Shown here: positions 59,836 through 64,000 of the stretch, in pieces
Position numbering within the stretch: the first letter of the stretch is position 1
How the letters are laid out: each line of letters starts with the position of its first letter
Origin: an uncultured Gammaproteobacteria bacterium
Lineage (GTDB): Bacteria; Pseudomonadota; Gammaproteobacteria; Nitrosococcales; Methylophagaceae
Length of the DNA: 64,000 bases
Assembly (NCBI GenBank): GCA_905479075.1
Contig: CAJQLA010000012.1
Coordinates: 62,001-126,000, forward strand
Direction of reading: 5' to 3'
Translations under genes and position numbers: made by a program
The notes under the pieces: model-generated
What the model was told of the DNA's origin: nothing
Databases searched by the model: none
What the model saw: the letters and a program-made list of their open reading frames with translations, nothing else

Positions 59836-60543
59836 ATGGGCTACGGACAATTCTGCCCAATTGCCAAGGCAACCGAGTTGCTGGGTGAACGCTGGATGTT
59901 GCTTATTTTACGCGAATTATTTCTTGGATCACATCGTTATAGTGAGTTGCAACGGGGTTTGTCACGGATCTCCCCTTCATTGTTGACTAAGCGTCTTAAG
60001 GAGCTAGAACAAGCCGGGATCATAGTGCGAAAGACGGAGCGAGGGCGTAAAGGACATGAATACTATTTGACGCCAGCAGGCAAGGAGTTGCAACCACTAA
60101 TAGAAAACCTTGCTGTTTGGGGTATGTGTTGAGCACGTGGTCAATTACGAGATGACGAGCTTGATGTTGAATTCCTGATGTGGGATATTCAACGCCGCCT
60201 GCAACTTGATAAATTACCGGATGGTGAAACAGTACTTTGTTTTATATTTAGTGATATTGACCGCTACAATAATTGGTGGCTTATCGTTCGTGATGGCAAT
60301 GTCGACTTATGTACTGAAAATCAGGGATTAGACGTCGATCTCTATATCCGCAGTTCATTGCGTACGATGGTCGAAGTGTGGGAAGGAGATCTACCATTGC
60401 AGTCTGCATTGCATGATGAAAAAATTCTTGTACAAGGCCATAAACAGCTAGCGAAGACAATGCCAACGTGGTTTGGTATTAATTCATTCTCTGATGTGCG
60501 TCCAGGTGATCCTGCCTTGACCAGAATCGCTTCAAAAGACTGA
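59836..60543 (+). pseudogene. HxlR-family regulator with C-terminal SCP2-like domain, split by in-frame TGA
   Basis: The first 98 codons encode an HxlR winged helix (FCPIAKATELLGERWMLLILREL; RISPSLLTKRLKELEQAGI). Codon 99 (60130-60132) is TGA, directly after WGMC. The same frame then runs uninterrupted for 136 codons (ARGQLRDDELDVEFLMWDIQRRL ... in shorter parts DVEFLMWDIQRR, WWLIVRDGNVDLC), as in intact relatives of this two-domain family, where Trp is expected at this point. A TGG-to-TGA change would explain it. GGGGGAAG (59823-59830) supports ATG 59836. The downstream ATG 60178 could give a separate fragment. Confidence 0.72.
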
Positions 60544-60571
60544 ACATTCTATTAAGCGAGATGAAAAGAAA

Positions 60572-60937
60572 ATGAAAAATTTGATGATATTAATTTCCAT
60601 GTTATTGCTCTCTACTACTGTCATAGCAAATGAAGAGCAATTAATTGAAGATTCTAAAATGATTGCAGAACTAAACGCGATACAGAGGAGTTTAGATAAC
60701 GTCTCTACTTCTGTTATGTCTTGTATTGAATCAGGCGGAGAGCATACAAACTACTTGTGCCAGAATAAGGATGTAATCACTAAGTTTAATGATACTGTCC
60801 ATTCATTTTTTGAAAGAAATGGGCATTTAAAAGAGGTAGACTTAGTTAGGTTTAAGGCCAATGATGAGGCTTGGGTTACTCAAAGTCTTCAAGGGATTTT
60901 AAAACAAGCTAGCTCAGACTCACCACAATGCAATTAA
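60572..60937 (+). CDS. Small secreted protein, unknown function
   Basis: A 121-residue protein with a clear signal peptide (MKNLMILISMLLLSTTVIAN, cleavage after about 19) and a mostly helical mature part with Cys51, Cys63 and Cys120. No family is recognised. It lies 28 bases after the split regulator and is convergent with the TPR gene. Confidence 0.55.
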   Translation: MKNLMILISMLLLSTTVIANEEQLIEDSKMIAELNAIQRSLDNVSTSVMSCIESGGEHTNYLCQNKDVITKFNDTVHSFFERNGHLKEVDLVRFKANDEAWVTQSLQGILKQASSDSPQCN

Positions 60938-60987
60938 TAACAAGTTAGCGAGAAAGACAAGATTCAACCTTCCAGTTCTTAATGTGA

Positions 60988-61024
60988 TGATACGCGCCGC
61001 ACATAGTCTGTACGGCGCGTATCA
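60988..61024. terminator. Hairpin between convergent genes
   Basis: A 12-bp perfect GC-rich stem (TGATACGCGCCG, 60988-60999, with 61013-61024) sits between the convergent small secreted protein gene and the TPR gene. It lacks a T tract, so termination may be weak or factor-assisted. Confidence 0.5.
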
Positions 61025-61034
61025 ATCATGTCAT

Positions 61035-62663
61035 TTATAAAGTACTTAAACTACTGAGATACTCTTTAGCGTGTGCCACTCTAGCCAAAGAACTATCGGC
61101 CTTGTGAGTCAATGTTAGTAATTGTTGATAATAGACTTTAGCTTGCTCCGTATCTCCTATTTTTTCACTGGCTATCCCTGCACCAAACAAACTGTTAAGC
61201 CGGTTGGGGTTTCTTTTTAACGTAGCCTGGTATTTTGCCAAGGCATTTTCGTATTGCTCCAAATCGAGCAACATGTCAGCTAATAATTCATGTGCTGGTA
61301 TGACTTCACCGGGTGTAACGGGATGTTTTTCGGTAGAGGCTTCTATATTTGCTGCTTTTTCCATGGTTTGTAAACCTAGTTCAGAATCAGTTTGGTATTG
61401 CAGCCATGCGATAGCAGAGAGTCGTTGAATCTCTATTTGAGTTGCCCAGTATTGAGCTGACTCGGGTAGCTTATTTTTCAGCATTTCCAGCATCTTAATA
61501 TCTGCATTTGCTTGATTTATATCACCACTATGTGCAGCACCTAATGCACGGGCAAAATAAGCGATCGCTTCCATTGCGGGCACATTGTCCCAGTCATAAT
61601 GCGCTGGGCTACGAGCAACTAATGCAGCAGCGTCTGTCCATTGCTGGCGCTCCATAGCTATGCGTGCAGGTACGGCTGCTAAGGTATAGGCTGATGCAAT
61701 ATGTGACTGAATCGGGCCATCAATTGCTTGTATTGTAGTGAGTAATTCTCTCACTTTTTTATCTTGGCCAGTTTGCAAATAAGCGTAAGCAAGACAATCA
61801 ATGGCATGTAGGTAATGTAATGATACGACGTCATTAACTGAGATTTTCAATGCTTCTTCTGCTGAGCGGGTATTACCTTCAATCGATTCCTGCCACATAC
61901 CTTCGCGAGTAAAAATATGCGTAGGCATATGTAGAGCATGCGGAATTTCCGGGGCTATCTTGCTATAGTTATTTGCGATTTCGATTGCTCGCCCAGATAA
62001 TTCCGGGTAGTCATAAGAATGGATCAGATAGTGATGCGCCCCTGGATGATTTTTGAGTTTGGTTAACACGATATCGGCTAGTTCCCCCGATTTTAATTGT
62101 TTGCTGTAAGTTTTGTCTGCAGGATCGGCAGTACTAAGAAAAAATAGGGCATAAAAGGCGGCTGCTTCAGTATCGTTAGGGTAACGTTGGTAAGTTTCCT
62201 CCCATGCCTTCGCGAATCGTTCTAGCCGTGGTTTTTCGTTTTTACTCCAGGGCTCACTTAAGTATGTGTCTAAAGCATTGATATAGTCGTGTTCCCAATT
62301 AGTTTTTTGACCATGTTTTTTTGCCTTGGCTAACATAGATTGTGCTGTTGTATATTCATCTGCATTAGGTGGATCGGACCAAAGTGGATGAATATAGGTC
62401 ATTGCTGCTCCCCAGTAGGCCATGGCACAACTTTGATCAGCATCGCTTGCTTGAATAAATGAGGATCGTGCATCTTCATAAGTCATATGGTGCATCAGTG
62501 CTAGGCCGCGTACTGCAAGTTTTTGCGCTTTCTCATTACAGGAAACAGGAAAATTTACAGTCCCTAGTTCGCGCTCGTCGCTAATATCTGTGTGGGCATT
62601 TGTTATGAGTGGTAAACAGAGGAGTAAACAAATGGGGAATGGTTTTGTGATAGAGAATTTCAT
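61035..62663 (-). CDS. Secreted tetratricopeptide-repeat protein
   Basis: A 542-residue protein with a signal peptide (cleavage near TNA, about 23) and multiple TPR units. Examples are residues 40-70 (KAQKLAVRGLALMHHMTYEDARSSF region) with the next unit starting AMAYWGAAMTYIHPLW, and the last two around 455-530 (NALAKYQATLKRNPNRLNSLFGAG). Proteins of this pattern occur widely in bacteria without assigned function. It is a single-gene unit; a scaffold role in the periplasm is the most that can be inferred. Confidence 0.72.
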   Translation of the reverse strand: MKFSITKPFPICLLLCLPLITNAHTDISDERELGTVNFPVSCNEKAQKLAVRGLALMHHMTYEDARSSFIQASDADQSCAMAYWGAAMTYIHPLWSDPPNADEYTTAQSMLAKAKKHGQKTNWEHDYINALDTYLSEPWSKNEKPRLERFAKAWEETYQRYPNDTEAAAFYALFFLSTADPADKTYSKQLKSGELADIVLTKLKNHPGAHHYLIHSYDYPELSGRAIEIANNYSKIAPEIPHALHMPTHIFTREGMWQESIEGNTRSAEEALKISVNDVVSLHYLHAIDCLAYAYLQTGQDKKVRELLTTIQAIDGPIQSHIASAYTLAAVPARIAMERQQWTDAAALVARSPAHYDWDNVPAMEAIAYFARALGAAHSGDINQANADIKMLEMLKNKLPESAQYWATQIEIQRLSAIAWLQYQTDSELGLQTMEKAANIEASTEKHPVTPGEVIPAHELLADMLLDLEQYENALAKYQATLKRNPNRLNSLFGAGIASEKIGDTEQAKVYYQQLLTLTHKADSSLARVAHAKEYLSSLSTL

Positions 62664-62835
62664 AGCATATCTCCTATCTTGCTTTGATATAAAAAGTTTA
62701 CTCCTGAGTCGACATCAAATCTATAAATATGCCTAGAGAATACGGTTGAGAAATCGGCAATTCGGTCACTATGTATAATGGTTTTATATTGACACTTGAT
62801 TGTATAGTTCAAAGAAATAATAGTAGGAGGAAATA

Positions 62836-63102
62836 ATGGCTGGTGGTTGGGCACGTGATGGTGCTGTACAAGATCAAATTGATGCCAGTGTTGAGGATGC
62901 AGTAGAGCTGGCAAGAAGTCGTTTAAATATTGGCGAGAGCCTAGCGCATTGTGAAGAATGCGATAGTGTTATTCCTCAGGCTCGTCGTGATGCTATTCCT
63001 GGCGTTCGACTTTGTATTAACTGTCAATCTGAATTAGAAGAACAACAAACTCAGTCAAACAGTATTAATCGTCGTGGGAGTAAAGATAGTCAGTTGAGGT
63101 GA
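62836..63102 (+). CDS. DksA/TraR-type zinc-finger protein, YbiI-like
   Basis: An 88-residue protein with a four-Cys zinc finger (Cys39, Cys42, Cys60, Cys63: CEECDSVIPQARRDAIPGVRLCINC, read as CEEC and CINC). The N-terminal AGGWARDGAVQDQIDASVEDAV is typical of the YbiI subgroup, which lacks the DksA coiled coil acidic tip. Possible RNA-polymerase binding is inferred from family only. GGAGG precedes the start by six bases. Confidence 0.85.
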   Translation: MAGGWARDGAVQDQIDASVEDAVELARSRLNIGESLAHCEECDSVIPQARRDAIPGVRLCINCQSELEEQQTQSNSINRRGSKDSQLR

Positions 63103-63146
63103 AAAAACAATAATTTGTTTGTCGCTTAACAAGGAAGAGATTAGCT

Positions 63147-63422
63147 ATGAAGCAATTACCGAGTGATGTAGTGCCTTATAAAAGAACCCCCATTTTTGAT
63201 GAACAGTCGGTGCCCAAAGGTTTGTTGAAAGAGCATCAGACAAAAGAATCTGTCTGGGGAAAAATTATTATTCTTGATGGTAAATTACAGTACACAATCA
63301 ATGAGCCAGAAAACGAGAGCATTATTCTTGATTCAGGTAATGTTGGGATTGTTGAACCCACTATTCGACATGAGGTGAGGCCATTAGGTAAAGTTCGTTT
63401 CTTTGTTGAGTTCTATAAATAG
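63147..63422 (+). CDS. DUF1971 (YeaR/TehB-like) cupin protein
   Basis: A 91-residue single-domain protein. LPSDVVPYKRTPIFDEQSVPKGLL and TKESVWGKIIILDGKLQY are DUF1971 signatures; GIVEPTIRHEV contributes the cupin His. In E. coli the relative YeaR is nitrate- and NO-induced, but no such control is visible here. It is 44 bases after the zinc-finger gene. Confidence 0.8.
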   Translation: MKQLPSDVVPYKRTPIFDEQSVPKGLLKEHQTKESVWGKIIILDGKLQYTINEPENESIILDSGNVGIVEPTIRHEVRPLGKVRFFVEFYK

Positions 63423-63474
63423 TCGTATCACAAGAGAAAATTAGCATGCCTTTTTATACAATTTGGAGGCTATA

Positions 63475-63852
63475 ATGACTGATTTTCATAAGAGAGTGCC
63501 GCAAATGGCCTATACAGAGAAGTTTCAAAAACTAGCTGATGAAGCGTGTGCACAAGTCGAAGGTGTACTACCTAATCAGGTCGATGCTTTATTAGCAGAT
63601 GGTGCCATAGCCTTAGATATTCGTGATAGTGAAGAGCATGCTGCAGATCATATTAAGGGTTCATTGAATGTGAGTCGTGGTAAGTTGGAAATGAATATTG
63701 AAGGTGAAGTTGCTGATTTAGATGCAACAATTTTATGCTACTGCAATGCTGTCAATCGTGGCGCACTTTCAGCTGCAACTTTAAAGAGCATGGGTTATAA
63801 CAACGCTAAATATATTAATGGCGGCTTGATCGGCTATCGTAAGTTAAGTTAA
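63475..63852 (+). CDS. Rhodanese-domain protein
   Basis: A 125-residue single rhodanese domain. ALDIRDSEEHAADHIKGSLNVSRGKLE is the N-terminal CH2-type pattern, and the active-site loop ILCYCNAVNRG (87-97) has two candidate Cys (88 and 90), Cys90 fitting best as the persulfide site. The ATG at 63475 is preferred because GGAGG (63465-63469) is five bases upstream; an in-frame TTG at 63463 is upstream of that site. Confidence 0.85.
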   Translation: MTDFHKRVPQMAYTEKFQKLADEACAQVEGVLPNQVDALLADGAIALDIRDSEEHAADHIKGSLNVSRGKLEMNIEGEVADLDATILCYCNAVNRGALSAATLKSMGYNNAKYINGGLIGYRKLS

Positions 63853-64000
63853 TTACTGATATCAGATATCTATCCTAAATATATTAATCATCCAGTTTGC
63901 TTGATATTAATCTGGCAATCTACTAGTCTTAGCAGAGTTAGTTTTCCACTAGAGGAAAACAACTTAATACTACTTAAATTATATGTACTACCACTGGGGG
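63853..64000 (+). other. Non-coding end of window
   Basis: No gene is visible in these 148 AT-rich bases. A 7-bp stem-loop (GTTTTCC, 63941-63947, with 63954-63960; loop ACTAGA) has no T tract. Confidence 0.4.

Overview
This is chromosomal DNA of an AT-rich gammaproteobacterium. No RNA genes, insertion sequences, CRISPR arrays or origins are visible. Gene content points to a Piscirickettsiaceae-type marine organism such as Methylophaga or Cycloclasticus: nagZ/ampD wall recycling, a dnaE-accA-tilS-pyrG-kdsA-eno-ftsB-ispDF-truD backbone, a cbb3 oxidase, a sufBCDSUT operon and an assimilatory nitrate cluster. This placement is inference from gene order and composition.

Layout. 1-5.2 kb: end of an alpha/beta hydrolase, yheT, a small membrane protein, an L,D-transpeptidase, nagZ and an MscS channel. 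5.2-21.7 kb: housekeeping block (dnaE, pilU, accA, tilS, pyrG, kdsA, eno, ftsB, ispD, ispF, truD, cysG, nadC, ampD). 21.7-26.9 kb: a decayed EAL-domain remnant, then a perfect FNR/Anr box upstream of a Yip1-like gene and ccoNOQP (including a 47-codon ccoQ), then a HAD phosphatase. 27-29.8 kb: htpX and a Kef-type antiporter. 29.8-47.2 kb: nitrate assimilation (nirB, nirD, a PhzF-family gene, nasB, nasA; an outer-membrane porin; nasT; nrtABC; narK; a PP2C/Ser-Thr-kinase fusion). 47.2-58.3 kb: an FKBP isomerase, then sufR-sufBCDSUT, a DUF255/DsbD-like fusion and malic enzyme. 58.3-64 kb: small membrane proteins, OsmC, an HxlR-type regulator split by an in-frame TGA, a TPR protein, a YbiI zinc finger, a DUF1971 protein and a rhodanese.

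The most interesting part is the regulation of the nitrate cluster. Five sites with the sigma-54 spacing GG-N10-GC lie upstream of nirB, the porin, nasT, nrtA and narK. Three of these promoters have a perfect GCAC-N7-GTGC (NtrC-type) palindrome about 100-140 bp upstream. The leaders of nrtA and of the porin gene each begin with two stem-loops carrying hexaloops with A at position 1 and G at position 4. The second stem-loop overlaps the 5' arm of an intrinsic terminator. This is the architecture of ANTAR-protein antitermination targets, and an ANTAR protein (NasT) is encoded between the two leaders. The cluster therefore looks doubly gated: nitrogen limitation through NtrC/sigma-54, and nitrate/nitrite through NasT. 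No NasS sensor gene lies beside nasT, and NasT has Asn at the usual phospho-acceptor Asp position.
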